Source of the DNA: Egicoccus sp035462025
Lineage (GTDB): Bacteria > Actinomycetota > Nitriliruptoria > Nitriliruptorales > Nitriliruptoraceae
NCBI GenBank assembly: GCA_035462025.1
Contig: DATHUR010000121.1
Span: 9,183-73,182 of the forward strand
Length of the DNA stretch: 64,000 nt
Direction of reading: 5' to 3'
Position 1 is the stretch's first letter, and the number at the start of each line of letters is the position of its first letter. The translations under genes were made by a program, and so were the position numbers. The notes below the pieces were generated by a model. It worked only from the letters and a program-made list of their open reading frames with translations. It was not told the origin of the DNA and did not search any database. Of the stretch, positions 23,884-32,122 are shown in pieces.

Positions 23884-24521
23884 TGCGCGCCCGCGCACCA
23901 CTGCCGACACCACCGGTCGGGCGTCGGACGCAGGCGGCCGCGCTCCTCGCCGTGGTCGCCTCCTACGCCGCGGTCCGGTCGGGGCGCTCCGCCGACCTCG
24001 ACCGGCGTGCCGCCAAGGCACTGGCGTACCCGCTCGGCCGCCATGTCGACCGGCTCGTGGCTGCCGGCACCGACCTCGGTTCGGTCTACGGGCTGGCGGG
24101 CGTCGCGGGCACCCTGGCCGTCGCCGGGCGCCGGCGGGCCGCCGCCGACCTCGCGTTGGCGGGGCTCGCGGCCTGGGGCGCGGCCCAGGGCACGAAGCCG
24201 CTGATCGGCCGCGAACGGCCCTACGTGGCCGGTGACGCCCACCGCATGGTCGCGATCCCCGCCGGTTCGTCGTGGCCCAGCGGCCACGTCGCCGTCGCCG
24301 CGGCCATGGCCAGCGCACTGGTCCCGCACGTCGGGCGCGGGCGTCGCCGATGGCTCCACCTCGGCAGTGCCGCGGTCGCCGTGTCGCGCTGCTACGTCGG
24401 CGTGCACCACCTCACCGACGTCATCGCCGGCTGGGGCATCGGCACCCTGTCCGAGGCGGCCACCCGCGGCCTGCGCCGCGGGTGGGTCCACCAGCGGGAC
24501 CGGCGCGCTACGAGACGCTGA
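23883..24521 (+). CDS. PAP2-family phosphatase
   Basis: 212-residue membrane phosphatase of the type 2 phosphatidic acid phosphatase family. The three motifs are visible: KPLIGRERPY (K-x6-RP), SSWPSGHVAVAAAMA (PSGH) and SRCYVGVHHLTDVIAGW (SR-x5-H-x3-D). Several hydrophobic stretches flank them. Substrates could be phosphatidic acid, undecaprenyl diphosphate or decaprenylphosphoryl arabinose precursors. It starts by TGATG overlap with tatB and its last 14 nt overlap the convergent mrp gene. Confidence 0.88.
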   Translation: MRARAPLPTPPVGRRTQAAALLAVVASYAAVRSGRSADLDRRAAKALAYPLGRHVDRLVAAGTDLGSVYGLAGVAGTLAVAGRRRAAADLALAGLAAWGAAQGTKPLIGRERPYVAGDAHRMVAIPAGSSWPSGHVAVAAAMASALVPHVGRGRRRWLHLGSAAVAVSRCYVGVHHLTDVIAGWGIGTLSEAATRGLRRGWVHQRDRRATRR

Positions 24522-25623
24522 GGGGCAGCGACCGGCCGACGATCGAGGTCTTCTTCGCCGCGATCTTGGCCGCCACCTCGGTGATCGCGACCGCGGCCGG
24601 CACGTCGGGGTTGGACAGCACCAGCGGCAGGCCGGCGTCGCCGCCCTCGCGCAGCCGCGGGTCGATCGGGATCCGGCCGAGCAGTTCGGTGTCGAGCGCC
24701 TCGGCGAGTTCCTGGCCACCACCGGTGCCGAACACGTCGTGGTTCGAGCCGCAGTCGGGGCAGGTGAAGCTGGCCATGTTCTCGATGACCCCCGCGACCT
24801 TCATGCCGGTCTGCTCGGTGGCCTTGCCGGCGCGCAGGGCGACCTTCTGGGCCGCCTGCTGCGGCGTGGTGACCACGACCATGTCGGCGTTGGGCAGCAT
24901 CTGCGCCAGCGAGATGGCGATGTCACCGGTGCCCGGCGGCAGGTCGCACAGCAGGAAGTCGAGTTCGCCCCAGTGCACGTCGCCGAGGAACTGCTGCAGC
25001 GCGCGGTGCAGCATCGGGCCGCGCCAGATCACCGAGCGGTCGGGGTCGGTGAAGAACCCGATCGAGATCACCTTGCAGCCATGCGCCTGCAGCGGCATGA
25101 CCATGCCCTCGAAGGCGACCGGCTTGCCCGAGACGCCGAGCATGCGCGGGATCGAGTAGCCCCAGATGTCGGCGTCGAGCACGCCGACGTTGTGACCCTG
25201 CTGGGCGAGTGCGACCGCGAGGTTGACCGTCACCGATGACTTGCCGACCCCGCCCTTGCCGGACGCGACCGCGATGACCTTGGTCGGCGAGTCGGCGGCG
25301 GCGAAGCTGATGTCCATCTGCGGGTTGGCGGCGCCGCGCTCGGCGCGCAGGTTGGCCGACAGCTGCTGGCGCTCGTCGTCGGTCATCGACCCGAACACGA
25401 CCTGGACGTCGTCGACGTCGGACAACTGCATCACGGCGCTGGTGACGTCGCGGGTGATGCGGTCCTTGAGGGGGCAGCCGGGGATGGTGAGCTTGATGCG
25501 CACGCCGACACGCCGGCCCTCGATCACCACCTCCTCGACCATGCCGAGCTCGGTGATCGGCTTGTCGATCTCGGGGTCGTCGACGGTCGCCAGAGCGGCG
25601 AGTACCTGGTCCTCAGTGGGCAC
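24508..25623 (-). CDS. mrp: Mrp/NBP35-type Fe-S cluster carrier ATPase
   Basis: 371-residue P-loop ATPase that assembles or carries iron-sulfur clusters. Residues 1-90 are an N-terminal MIP18/DUF59 domain (VLAALATVDDPEIDKPITELGMV, TIPGCPLKDRI). The deviant Walker A is ASGKGGVGKSSV (about 119-130), followed by DADIWGYSIPRMLG, LCDLPPGTGDIAIS and the Cys pair FTCPDCGSNH used to bind the cluster. GTG at 25623 fits the domain start. In M. tuberculosis mrp also lies near sigE-htrA-tatB. It is downstream of gspE with a 28-nt gap and may be co-transcribed. Confidence 0.93.
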   Translation of the reverse strand: MPTEDQVLAALATVDDPEIDKPITELGMVEEVVIEGRRVGVRIKLTIPGCPLKDRITRDVTSAVMQLSDVDDVQVVFGSMTDDERQQLSANLRAERGAANPQMDISFAAADSPTKVIAVASGKGGVGKSSVTVNLAVALAQQGHNVGVLDADIWGYSIPRMLGVSGKPVAFEGMVMPLQAHGCKVISIGFFTDPDRSVIWRGPMLHRALQQFLGDVHWGELDFLLCDLPPGTGDIAISLAQMLPNADMVVVTTPQQAAQKVALRAGKATEQTGMKVAGVIENMASFTCPDCGSNHDVFGTGGGQELAEALDTELLGRIPIDPRLREGGDAGLPLVLSNPDVPAAVAITEVAAKIAAKKTSIVGRSLPLSVS

Positions 25624-25651
25624 GCAGTGGCCTTTTCGTGGGCGGTGCGAG

Positions 25652-27427
25652 TCAGCGTACCGCCGGTGCCGGACCTCCTCCGCCCCGCAACGATCGCGGG
25701 TCGCCGCTGGCGTCGGGGGTGGTCCGCAGCACCTCGTCGAAGGTCACCTCGCCGCGGTACGCGCGGGCGAGGGCGTCCTCGCGCAGGGTGCGCATTCCGG
25801 CGCCGCGGGCCGCCGCCGCGATCGCGTCCTCGCTGACGGCGGTCGAGAGCAGGCCGCGCAGTTCCGGCCCGACCGAGAGCAGTTCCGACGCGGCGATCCG
25901 GCCCCGTTCACCGGCGTCGTCGCACGCGAGACAGCCGCGTCCCCGCATCGGCGTCGCACCGGCGAGGTCCTCGCGGCCCAGCCCGAGGTGACCCAGCGCC
26001 TCGTCCGAGGGCGTGTCCGGTGTCGCGCATCCGGTGCAGACGGTGCGCAGCAGCCGCTGGCCGAGCACCAGCAGCAGCGAGGCACGGACCAGGAACGGGT
26101 CGGCGCCGAGGTCGACCAGGCGGGCGACGGAACTGGCCGCGTCGTTGGTGTGCATCGAGGCCAGCACGAGGTGACCGGTCATGGCGGCCTCGACCGCGAG
26201 TTGCGCCGTCTCCTGGTCGCGGATCTCGCCGACGAGCACCACATCGGGGTCCTGGCGCAGCAGGTGGCGCAGTCCGCTGGCGAAGGTCAGGCCGATGCGT
26301 GGGTCGACCTGGGTCTGGTTGACGCCCTCGAGTTCGTACTCGATCGGGTCCTCGAGCGTGAGCACGTTGCGGGTCTCGTCGACGATGGCGGCGAGCCCGG
26401 CGTACAGCGTCGTCGTCTTGCCCGACCCGGTCGGCCCCGTGACCAGCACCAGGCCCTGTGGGCGGGTGAGTGCCGCGACGAAGCGGGTCCGTGTGTCGGC
26501 GGACAGCCCGAGACTGCCGACCCGGATGCGGTCCCCGCCGCGGGCGAGCAGGCGCAGGACCGCCTTCTCGCCGTACAGCGTCGGCATCGTCGCCACGCGC
26601 AGGTCGACCTCGCCCAGCGGTGTGCGCATCCCGGCTCGACCGTCCTGGGGCAGGCGACGCTCGGAGATGTCGAGCTCGGCCAGGATCTTGATGCGCGAGA
26701 CCACCTGGGGGGCGAGCGCGGTCGGCAGGTGGGCGACCTCGCGCAGCATGCCGTCGACCCGCATGCGTACCCGCAGCCCACGCGGGTCGGGCTCGAAGTG
26801 CAGGTCGCTCGCCCGCGATTCGATCGCGTCGGTCACCAGCCGGTCGAGCAGTTGCACGACCGAGTGTTCGTCGACCGGCTCGGACGGTTCCTCGGGCGTC
26901 GGTTGCGGGACCGGACCGCGCAGCGTCAGTTCGCGGCGGTAGGCCCGTCGCCGGGCGACCCGGACGGGGGTGGCCGCGGCGATCTCGGCGCGCACGTGCC
27001 GTGCCCGGGTGAGCAGCCGCAGGTCGTCGAGCATGCCGACGTCGGGGTCGGCCGTGGCGACCACCAGGATGCCGTGCTCGATCCGCAGCGGCAGGATGTC
27101 GAGGCGTTCCGCCACGTCGGCAGCCACGAGTGCGATGGCCTCGCGCTGCGGACGGACGACGCTGACGTCGACCCGCGACAGCCGGAGCCGGTCGGCGACC
27201 GCATTGGAGATGTCGTCCTCGCTGCACATGCCGAGGCGGACGACCGTGTCACCGAGCCGTTCACTGCGCTGCTTGCGGCGCAGGGCGAGTTCGATGTCGC
27301 CCGGGGTGACCGCGCCCGCGGCGACCAGTAGTTCGCCAATGCGGCGCGGACCCTCCCACGGGCTGGCGGCAGGGTCGTCCGGGCTGGCGGCGGCTTGCGA
27401 CACGCGAATCCGTCGGTCGTCGTCCAC
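25652..27427 (-). CDS. GspE/PilB-family secretion or pilus assembly ATPase
   Basis: 591-residue cytoplasmic ATPase. The N-terminal GspE-N domain (about 30-160: RRIGELLVAAGAVTPGDIELAL, LGMCSEDDISNAVADRL) is followed by the motor domain: LHFEPDPRGLRVRMRVDG, Walker A GPTGSGKTTTLYA, Asp box EDPIEYELEGVNQTQVD, Walker B VVLVGEIRDQETAQLA and His box TGHLVLASMHTNDA. Next comes the zinc-binding CTGC...CLAC pair. It matches PilB/GspE-type enzymes but no other pilin, platform or PilT gene is nearby. Some actinobacteria carry such lone ATPases with partners elsewhere. GTG 27427 is the first start. Upstream lies a perfect palindrome at 27449-27474. Confidence 0.9.
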   Translation of the reverse strand: MDDDRRIRVSQAAASPDDPAASPWEGPRRIGELLVAAGAVTPGDIELALRRKQRSERLGDTVVRLGMCSEDDISNAVADRLRLSRVDVSVVRPQREAIALVAADVAERLDILPLRIEHGILVVATADPDVGMLDDLRLLTRARHVRAEIAAATPVRVARRRAYRRELTLRGPVPQPTPEEPSEPVDEHSVVQLLDRLVTDAIESRASDLHFEPDPRGLRVRMRVDGMLREVAHLPTALAPQVVSRIKILAELDISERRLPQDGRAGMRTPLGEVDLRVATMPTLYGEKAVLRLLARGGDRIRVGSLGLSADTRTRFVAALTRPQGLVLVTGPTGSGKTTTLYAGLAAIVDETRNVLTLEDPIEYELEGVNQTQVDPRIGLTFASGLRHLLRQDPDVVLVGEIRDQETAQLAVEAAMTGHLVLASMHTNDAASSVARLVDLGADPFLVRASLLLVLGQRLLRTVCTGCATPDTPSDEALGHLGLGREDLAGATPMRGRGCLACDDAGERGRIAASELLSVGPELRGLLSTAVSEDAIAAAARGAGMRTLREDALARAYRGEVTFDEVLRTTPDASGDPRSLRGGGGPAPAVR

Positions 27428-27448
27428 CTCCCCACGTCGGCTGGAGAC

Positions 27449-27474
27449 CCCGACCCTGAAGCATCAGGGTCGGG
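27449..27474. repeat. perfect 11-bp inverted repeat between divergent genes
   Basis: CCCGACCCTGA and TCAGGGTCGGG flank an AGCA loop. It lies 22 nt upstream of the gspE start and 57 nt upstream of the lipoprotein start, so it is either an operator for both or a leader hairpin in the gspE mRNA. Confidence 0.55.
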
Positions 27475-27489
27475 CCGAACGGCCGGGGC

Positions 27490-27495
27490 TAGGCT
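27490..27495 (+). promoter_or_regulatory. -10-like element TAGGCT before the LppM-like gene
   Basis: GCTAGGCT ends 35 nt before the GTG start, on the lipoprotein side of the palindrome at 27449-27474. Confidence 0.4.
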
Positions 27496-27530
27496 CGCGC
27501 GGCCCTCGTCCCGAAGGTGACTCCACACCC

Positions 27531-28337
27531 GTGCCTGCCCTCGTCGCGCCGCGGTCGCCACGCTTGCCGTCCCGGCATCCGCGCGCCGTCGTGCCGCTCG
27601 TGCTGCTCGCCGTGGCGGGTCTGCTCGCGGGCTGCCGGCTCGACCTCGGCGCCAGCCTGGTCGTCGAACGCGACGGGTCCGGCACCGCGGGCCTCGAGAT
27701 CGTCCTCGACCCGGACGCGGTCGCCCAGCTCGACGAGCTGGCGCTGGATCCGTTCGCCGACCTCGCCGCGGCAGCGGTCGACACGCCCGACTGGGACGTC
27801 GAGCGGGCCTCCACCGACGGCGGCGGCGAGCGGGTACGGCTGTCGACCCGGGCGGCCGACCCGTCGACGCTCACCGCCGCACTGCGCGAGTTGTCGTCGG
27901 GCCTGTCACCCGACGATCCGAGCTTCGACCTCGACCTCGTGCTGGCCGTCGCGGACGACGGCGCCGCCGAACTACGCGGCGAGGTGGGTCTGCGACCGCC
28001 GACCACGACCGGCGCCCGACGCGACGGCCAGCCGCTGGGTCCCACGGGCGACGACCTCGCCGCCCTGGTCGCCGACGCCGTGTCGGCACGGCTCGAGGTG
28101 TCGCTGCCCGGGCGTGCCACCGATCACGACGCCGACGCCGTGGACTCCGGCAGCCGCCTGTTCGGTGGCGGCTCGCGGCTGTCGTGGGACGTGCCCGTCG
28201 GTGCGACGCGGTCGATCACGGCCACGGCCGCGGCGCCACCGCTCGTCGCGCCGTGGCTGCTCGCCGTGGCGGCGGGCGTCGTGGCGGTGCTGCTCGTGTC
28301 GGCCGCGTGGTGGTGGCGCCGCCGCCGGTCGCGGTAG
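27531..28337 (+). CDS. LppM-like lipoprotein
   Basis: 268-residue lipoprotein. After a basic N-terminus the signal helix VVPLVLLAVAGLLAGC ends in lipobox Cys35. The mature part begins RLDLGASLVVERDGSGTAGLEIVLDPDAV, the pattern of mycobacterial LppM (beta-barrel-like domain thought to bind phosphatidylinositol mannosides). A C-terminal transmembrane helix (PWLLAVAAGVVAVLLVSAAWWW) and Arg-rich tail give a second anchor. It diverges from gspE across the 11-bp palindrome and carries a TAGGCT -10. GTG 27531 is preceded by AAGGTGA. Confidence 0.75.
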   Translation: MPALVAPRSPRLPSRHPRAVVPLVLLAVAGLLAGCRLDLGASLVVERDGSGTAGLEIVLDPDAVAQLDELALDPFADLAAAAVDTPDWDVERASTDGGGERVRLSTRAADPSTLTAALRELSSGLSPDDPSFDLDLVLAVADDGAAELRGEVGLRPPTTTGARRDGQPLGPTGDDLAALVADAVSARLEVSLPGRATDHDADAVDSGSRLFGGGSRLSWDVPVGATRSITATAAAPPLVAPWLLAVAAGVVAVLLVSAAWWWRRRRSR

Positions 28338-28355
28338 CCGACCGGCCCTCGAGCG

Positions 28356-29129
28356 TCAGTCGCGAGGGGTGAGTTCGACCACCTTGCAGTTCGCGCGCCA
28401 ACGGTCGAGCGCCGCGTCGCCGTCCGGCAGGTTCAGCCGCGTGCCGAGACCGAGTGCCGCGATCCGATCGAACTCGGCCTCGTCGGTGACCACCCGCACG
28501 TCGCAGGTGAGCTCGCCGATGACGGCCTTGATCTCCTTCGAGCGGACGACGACGGTCACGACGTCGTTGTGCTCGAGGTTGGGCAGTGCCTGCTCGGTCT
28601 CGCCCTTGACGACGAACAGCTTCTTGCCCTGCTGGACGTACCACGCCGGCGGCGACAGCACCGTGCCGTCGGGCTGGGGGATGCGGATCCAGCAGATCGA
28701 GCCCTTCTTGAGCGCGGTCTCGGCCGCCTCGAGGAGCACCCCGGCGCTGGTCACCGACTCGGGCGCGTCGATGAAGACCGGCACCCGGCCCGCGATCTGG
28801 CCGTCGAGGTAGAACACCAGCGTGTGCTCACCGGTCGAGGTGATCGGTACCCGCTCGTCGACGCGACGGCGGAACAGGTCCTCGAACATCGCACCGCGCA
28901 ACTCGACGAACCGCGGCGGTGACTCCCAGATCACGACGCCGTCGGGGTCGACGAGCGCGAGCACTTCCTCGTAGGTGCCCTGCGAGCCCTTGTAGACCCG
29001 GTGGATGCCGAACGGCTCGGACGCCCCCGGCAGTTCGCCGAGCACCCGGATCACCGGGTCGGCCACGCCGGTCGACGATTGCTGGTCGATGTCGTACGCC
29101 ATGGCGGACATCAGCTGGACCCGGGCCAT
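28356..29129 (-). CDS. two-domain protein with flavin-split-barrel-like C-terminal half
   Basis: 257 residues, no signal or membrane segment. The N-terminal 115 residues (VIRVLGELPGASEPFGIHRVYKGSQGTYEEVLALVDPDGVVIWESPP, FYLDGQIAGRVPVFIDAPES) form a beta-rich domain I do not recognise. The C-terminal half (KKGSICWIRIPQPDGTVLSPPAWYVQQGKKLFVVKGETEQALPNL, NDVVTVVVRSKEIKAVIGELTCDVRVV) resembles pyridoxamine-phosphate-oxidase/split-barrel folds. ATG 29129 is the first start. It diverges from the acyl-CoA dehydrogenase at 29322. Function unknown. Confidence 0.6.
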   Translation of the reverse strand: MARVQLMSAMAYDIDQQSSTGVADPVIRVLGELPGASEPFGIHRVYKGSQGTYEEVLALVDPDGVVIWESPPRFVELRGAMFEDLFRRRVDERVPITSTGEHTLVFYLDGQIAGRVPVFIDAPESVTSAGVLLEAAETALKKGSICWIRIPQPDGTVLSPPAWYVQQGKKLFVVKGETEQALPNLEHNDVVTVVVRSKEIKAVIGELTCDVRVVTDEAEFDRIAALGLGTRLNLPDGDAALDRWRANCKVVELTPRD

Positions 29130-29279
29130 GGGCCTCCCTTACGGACAGGCGGGAACGGTGCGCGAAACGCGGGCGGAGCATAGCCGCGCAGGGGTCGGTG
29201 CCCCGAAGCGGCCGCCGGCCGCGTGCGGTTGTCCGCCCGCGTGCTCCTCCGGAGCCCACCCGTGCGGGTGCCGCTTCGC

Positions 29280-29285
29280 TAGCGT
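29280..29285 (+). promoter_or_regulatory. -10-like element TAGCGT before acyl-CoA dehydrogenase
   Basis: GCTAGCGT lies 36 nt before the GTG start in the 192-nt divergent region. Confidence 0.4.
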
Positions 29286-29321
29286 CCCAGCCATCCGGCT
29301 GAGACGACCGACGAGGACCTC

Positions 29322-30485
29322 GTGACCACCGAACTCGACGCGCTGCGCAAGACGGTTCGCGACTTCTGCGACCGCGAGATCCGCCCCTACGCGCGCGACC
29401 GCGACCGTGACGAGTCCTACCCGGAGGAGCTGATCCCGGGGCTGGCCGAGCTGGGCATCCTCGGCGCCGCGACCCCCGAGGAGTACGGCGGTGCGGGGCT
29501 CGACGCGGCCGGCTACCGCGTCGTGATCGAGGAACTCGGCGCGGCCGACTCGTCGATCCGCTCGCTCGTGAGCGTCAACGTCGGACTCGTCGGCAAGTCG
29601 ATCGCCCGGTGGGGGACCGACGAGCAGAAGCAGCGGTGGCTGCCGGGCCTCGCCCGCGGTGAGCTCGGCGCGTTCGGGCTGACCGAGCCGGGCGCGGGCT
29701 CGAACCCGTCGCAGATGACCTCGCGCGCCGTCCGCGACGGCGACGACTGGGTCATCGACGGGTCGAAGATGTTCATCACCAACGGCAGCCGCGGCGCAGT
29801 CACCAAGATCTTCGCCCGGGCGATCGTCGACGGCGAGGACCGCGGCATCACCTGCTTCCTCGTGCCACAGGACGCGCCCGGCTACACCGGCCGCGCCATC
29901 CACGGCAAGCTCGGCCTGCGCGCCGGGGACACGGCCGAGATCGTCCTCGAGGGGGTGCGTGTCGGCGACGACGCCGTGCTCGGCGAGGTCGGTGGCGGCA
30001 TGAAGGTGGCGCTGTCGGCCCTCGACGACGGCCGCTTCTCGCTGGCGTCGGGCGCCGCGGGACTGGCCCGCGAGGCGCTCGAGGTCAGTCTGCGCTACGC
30101 CGAGGAGCGCGAGCAGTTCGGCAGCCCGATCGCCTCGAAGCAGCTGGTGCAGGAGTTGCTCGCGGCCATGCACGTCGACATCCAGGCCTGCCGCGGACTG
30201 CTCGACCAGGTCGTGGCGAAGCTGCAGACGGGCAGTTCTTCCCCCGGGGCCCACCAACCCGGTCGCGCCACCCTCGAGATCTCGACCGCCAAGCTGTTCT
30301 GCACCGAGGCGTCGGTGCGTTGCGCCGACCGGGCGGTGCAGGTCCACGGTGGCTACGGCTACGTCGACGAGTACCCGGTGCAGCGGATGTTGCGCGACGC
30401 CCGCGTCACCACCCTCTACGAGGGCACCAGCCAGATCCAGCACCTGATCATCGGGCGCATGTTGACGGGACACAACGCATTTTGA
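29322..30485 (+). CDS. acyl-CoA dehydrogenase
   Basis: 387-residue FAD enzyme that introduces an alpha-beta double bond into an acyl-CoA. Order: N-terminal helices (LRKTVRDFCDREIRPYARDRDRDE), AFGLTEPGAGSNPSQM and FITNGSRGAVT (FAD-binding middle domain), EREQFGSPIASKQLVQELLAAM, then QVHGGYGYVDEYPVQRMLRDARVTTLYEGTSQIQHLIIGRM. The catalytic Glu is in LYEGTSQ, as in butyryl/short-chain dehydrogenases. GTG 29322 follows GAGGACCTC. The stop overlaps the TTG of the PHP gene (TTGA). Confidence 0.93.
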   Translation: MTTELDALRKTVRDFCDREIRPYARDRDRDESYPEELIPGLAELGILGAATPEEYGGAGLDAAGYRVVIEELGAADSSIRSLVSVNVGLVGKSIARWGTDEQKQRWLPGLARGELGAFGLTEPGAGSNPSQMTSRAVRDGDDWVIDGSKMFITNGSRGAVTKIFARAIVDGEDRGITCFLVPQDAPGYTGRAIHGKLGLRAGDTAEIVLEGVRVGDDAVLGEVGGGMKVALSALDDGRFSLASGAAGLAREALEVSLRYAEEREQFGSPIASKQLVQELLAAMHVDIQACRGLLDQVVAKLQTGSSSPGAHQPGRATLEISTAKLFCTEASVRCADRAVQVHGGYGYVDEYPVQRMLRDARVTTLYEGTSQIQHLIIGRMLTGHNAF

Positions 30486-31342
30486 GCTACGACCTGCACA
30501 CGCACTCGACGTACTCCGACGGCACGACGTCGGTCGAGGCCAACGTGCGCGACGCGTTGGCGATCGGGCTGGCCGGGCTCGGGGTCACCGACCACGACAC
30601 GACCGCCCCGTTCGACGACGCCATGGCCGCCGCCGACGGCACCGACCTCGAGATCGTGCCGGGTACCGAGTTCTCGGCCGAACTCGACGGGTTCAGCGTC
30701 CACGTGCTCGGCTACTGGATCGACCCGCGGCACGCCGAACTGGTCGAGGAACTGGCGCGGCTGCGCAACGAACGCGAGGACCGCGCCCGCGCCATCGTCG
30801 ACAAGTTCGTCGCCCTCGGCATCGAGCTCGACTTCGAGCGGGTGCGCGCCCTGGCCGGCGACGCCCCGATCGGGCGGCCGCACATCGCCCAGGCGGTCGT
30901 CGAGACGGGTGCGGCGCCGGACCTGCGCATGGTCTTCGACACCTGGCTCGCCGACGGGGGACCGGCCTACGTCGAGAAGCACGCCGTCAGCCCGGTGCGC
31001 GCGGTCGAACTGCTCACCGCCGCCGGCGGCGTCGCGGTCCTGGCCCACCCGGGCCTGTACGGCGCCGCCGTGGAGCCCGGTCGCGCCGGCGGTGACCGGT
31101 CACTCGGGCCGGGGCTCGACGACGAGGTGGTCGAGGCGATGGCCGCCGCCGGCCTCGCCGGGATCGAGGCCGACCACCCCGACCACACCGACGAGCACCG
31201 TCGTCGCTACCGCGACCTCGCCGTGGCGCTCGGCCTCGAGGTCACCGCCGGGTCGGACTACCACGGGGCCGGCAAGGAGAACCCGCTCGGGTCGGCGACG
31301 ACCGATCGCGCGACGGTCGAGCGACTGCGCACCCGCCGTTGA
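30482..31342 (+). CDS. PHP-domain phosphoesterase (YciV/RNase AM-like)
   Basis: 286-residue metal-dependent phosphoesterase. N-terminal DLHTHSTYSDGTTS and GVTDHDTT are the first PHP metal-binding motifs; PGTEFSAELDG, AHPGLYG and AGSDYHGAGKENPLG supply the others. The length and order match the YciV/TrpH group, including RNase AM (5'-3' exonuclease on RNA ends) and nucleoside 3',5'-bisphosphate phosphatases. The TTG start at 30482 overlaps the dehydrogenase stop and is the only one preceding the first motif (MSYDLHTHS). Confidence 0.88.
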   Translation: MSYDLHTHSTYSDGTTSVEANVRDALAIGLAGLGVTDHDTTAPFDDAMAAADGTDLEIVPGTEFSAELDGFSVHVLGYWIDPRHAELVEELARLRNEREDRARAIVDKFVALGIELDFERVRALAGDAPIGRPHIAQAVVETGAAPDLRMVFDTWLADGGPAYVEKHAVSPVRAVELLTAAGGVAVLAHPGLYGAAVEPGRAGGDRSLGPGLDDEVVEAMAAAGLAGIEADHPDHTDEHRRRYRDLAVALGLEVTAGSDYHGAGKENPLGSATTDRATVERLRTRR

Positions 31343-31540
31343 GGCCCGGCTTCCATCGGGGCGTCGATCCTGTCAGACTGTCCGAAGGGACGGGGCCGTT
31401 GGGCCACCCCCTGCGGTCGGGATGGGACAGTGTCCTCACCCCGGCCGGTCGGCCAGACTCCGGCATGGTCGGCTCCGGCGGAGCACGGCGGAGCGCCCCC
31501 GTACGGCACGGCCGCATCGAACACCGCGGAGGAACCCTCG

Positions 31541-32122
31541 TTGGAATCCCAGGTCCAGAAGGCGCAGAAGATCGTCCCCGTCCCCACGCTGCACTTCGGC
31601 GAAGGGGCACTCGCGGGGCGGGTCGTCCGGCTCGACCGTGACGTGGCGACCATCGGGCGGCGCGAGGACAACGCGTACGTGATCCCCGATCCGCGCGTCT
31701 CGCGGCTGCACGCCGAGATCCGCAAGGAGGCCAGCTCCGTCATCGTGACCGACCTCGGCTCCAGCGCCGGCACCAAGGTCAACGGCGAGGAGATCACCGG
31801 GCCGGCGGTCATCCGCCACGGGGACCGGGTCAGCTTCGGGCCGGTGACCGCGACCTTCGAGGACCCCGCGGCCGCCGCACACGCCGAAGACGCCACGATG
31901 GTGTTCGAGGTGCCGAAGGTCGAGACCGGTCCGCACCTCTCGCCGCGTCAGCAGCAGGTGCTCGAACTGATGGCCGAGGGCATGACCAATGCCGAGATCG
32001 GTGACCAGCTCGGCGTCACCGAGCGCACGGTCAAGGCGTACGCGCAGGAGCTGTACGACAAGCTCGGCGTGCGCAACCGCGCCGGTGCCGTCGCCGAGGC
32101 CGCCAAGCTCGGGCTCCTCTGA
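31541..32122 (+). CDS. FHA domain fused to LuxR-type DNA-binding domain
   Basis: 193-residue regulator. The forkhead-associated phosphothreonine-binding domain (about 20-100) shows ATIGRREDNAYVIPDPRVSRLHAEIR and TDLGSSAGTKVNGEEI. After a short linker a LuxR/FixJ helix-turn-helix (about 128-190) reads LSPRQQQVLELMAEGMTNAEIGDQLGVTERTVKAYAQELYDKLGVRNRA. There is no receiver or sensor domain, so DNA binding may be controlled by docking to a Ser/Thr-kinase-phosphorylated protein. TTG 31541 is chosen because GGAGG lies 8 nt upstream; a GTG at 31430 would add a low-complexity N-terminus. The stop overlaps the marC start. Confidence 0.85.
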   Translation: MESQVQKAQKIVPVPTLHFGEGALAGRVVRLDRDVATIGRREDNAYVIPDPRVSRLHAEIRKEASSVIVTDLGSSAGTKVNGEEITGPAVIRHGDRVSFGPVTATFEDPAAAAHAEDATMVFEVPKVETGPHLSPRQQQVLELMAEGMTNAEIGDQLGVTERTVKAYAQELYDKLGVRNRAGAVAEAAKLGLL

